Assembly (NCBI GenBank): GCA_016550405.1 | Contig: JABXGX010000103.1 | Span: 1 to 13,855 of the forward strand | Direction of reading: 5' to 3' | Length of the DNA stretch: 13,855 nt | Source of the DNA: an archaeon | Lineage (GTDB): Archaea > Asgardarchaeota > Hermodarchaeia > Hermodarchaeales > Hermodarchaeaceae | Shown here: one piece after another, positions 13,350 through 13,855 of the stretch | Layout of the letters: the number at the start of each line of letters is the position of its first letter | Numbering within the stretch: position 1 is the first letter of the stretch | Position numbers and translations under genes: made by a program | The notes under the pieces: model-generated | Told to the model about the DNA's origin: nothing | Database searches by the model: none | Seen by the model: only the letters and a program-made list of their open reading frames with translations

Positions 13350-13855
13350 CTAATGTGCGAAGATAGTTGACGGTTGTTCACCCTCCTTCCTCTTTATTTG
13401 AGATTCAGGTAATCTTGATGCAATTGGTCTATCAGTAGAATACGCTTTATCGAATGCTTCCACAACTTCTTGTGTGCTAAATTTTTGATTGGAAACAAGA
13501 GATGCAAGAATCTGCCGATATGTGTTCAGGCGTTTTTGGATATCGAGTTGTGTAAGCTTTTGATATCTGCAGGCGCGAGAAATCAATAACGAATCTAACG
13601 CAGAGATCTTTTGTTCGAGCTGCCCGGAGGCTTTGCTCCATTCAAATAATGGGTTCAATGATGCCTTCTCTGATTCAAATTGAACTTCACTTATTTGAGC
13701 AATTTTTCGTGTAATAGGACCCTGATTCATTTCCTTAACCATATGGACTAGCAATCCTAGAGACTGAAAACTCACCTCCGGGATGCCATGATGAATCTTC
13801 CAACGTAGAAGTAATTCCTCATTGGAATTCGCATGACATGTTTGAACTCCTCTTA
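13350..13855 (-). CDS. Type IV pilus/Tad ATPase, C-terminal part (cut by window edge)
   Basis: The frame is open to the end of the window, so the start and the Walker motifs lie outside it. The visible ~168 residues look like the end of a GspE/TadA/FlaI-type secretion ATPase. A T-x-HANS motif (the His-box region after Walker B) is followed by EELLLRWKIHHGIP, a hydrophobic helix SLGLLVHMV, then ITRKIAQISEV and NPLFEWS, the usual order in these ATPases. The terminal helices DIQKRLNTYRQILASLVSNQKFSTQEVVEAF match the typical C-terminal repeat region. A GTG at 13775 after a GGAG looks like a start but lies inside the conserved region and is rejected. It powers pilus assembly with the downstream TadB/TadC-like proteins. 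Confidence 0.8.
   Translation of the reverse strand, partial: RGVQTCHANSNEELLLRWKIHHGIPEVSFQSLGLLVHMVKEMNQGPITRKIAQISEVQFESEKASLNPLFEWSKASGQLEQKISALDSLLISRACRYQKLTQLDIQKRLNTYRQILASLVSNQKFSTQEVVEAFDKAYSTDRPIASRLPESQIKRKEGEQPSTIFAH

Noticed and set aside
13350..13775. Complete small gene starting at GTG 13775
   Set aside because: The frame is open to the window edge and the upstream residues (HANS, EELLLRWKIHHGIP) continue the secretion-ATPase similarity, so it is a C-terminal fragment of a longer gene.
1..13855. CRISPR arrays, insertion sequences, integrase sites or a replication origin
   Set aside because: No regularly spaced repeats, transposase, flanking inverted repeats, tRNA-gene duplication or origin-box clusters were seen on either strand.

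Overview
The window looks like part of an archaeal chromosome. A tRNA-Leu gene carries a short intron that folds as a bulge-helix-bulge-like archaeal splice site. FtsZ is preceded by a ribbon-helix-helix regulator, an arrangement known from archaea. The pilus genes have archaeal-type parts (class III prepilin signal, HAN-motif ATPase, T2SF membrane proteins), and several genes have TATA-like boxes about 25 bases before a short leader. The DNA is AT-rich. An MglA-like small GTPase in an operon with a roadblock/LC7 protein suggests an Asgard-type archaeon, but this is inference; no phylogenetic marker in the window settles it.

Layout from left to right. (1) A membrane protein of unknown function lies on the minus strand (17-1462). 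(2) A plus-strand operon holds a small unknown protein (1609-2061) overlapping tfrA (2058-3761), then tfrB (3783-5351). Together tfrA and tfrB encode a soluble succinate/fumarate oxidoreductase of the thiol:fumarate reductase (SdhA + SdhB-HdrB fusion) type. tfrB appears to start at AUA. (3) A converging minus-strand run reads tRNA-Leu(GAG), roadblock protein, unknown protein, MglA-like GTPase, fumarase alpha, fumarase beta (9486 down to 5357). The fumarase stop lies 5 bases from the tfrB stop, so enzymes for succinate-fumarate-malate interconversion meet tail to tail. (4) A 591-base gene-free stretch (9487-10077) holds the tRNA promoter, a candidate structured RNA on the plus strand, and the promoter region of the next operon with two tandem copies of a 12-13 base element. 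(5) A plus-strand cell-division operon holds an RHH (CdrS-like) protein and FtsZ (10078-11592). (6) A minus-strand Tad-like type IV pilus locus reads ATPase (C-terminal part, cut by the window edge), TadB-like protein, TadC-like protein, pilin (13855 down to 11618).

How the genes work together: TfrAB interconverts succinate and fumarate, and fumarase interconverts fumarate and malate. TfrAB has no membrane anchor gene here and carries an HdrB-like CCG module, pointing to a thiol/disulfide partner or a soluble electron carrier rather than a quinone. The roadblock and GTPase genes probably form a small switch module (MglB/MglA-like) with an uncharacterised third member. The RHH protein probably controls ftsZ. 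The pilus genes supply a motor ATPase, a split membrane platform and a short Flp-like pilin with its own TATA box.
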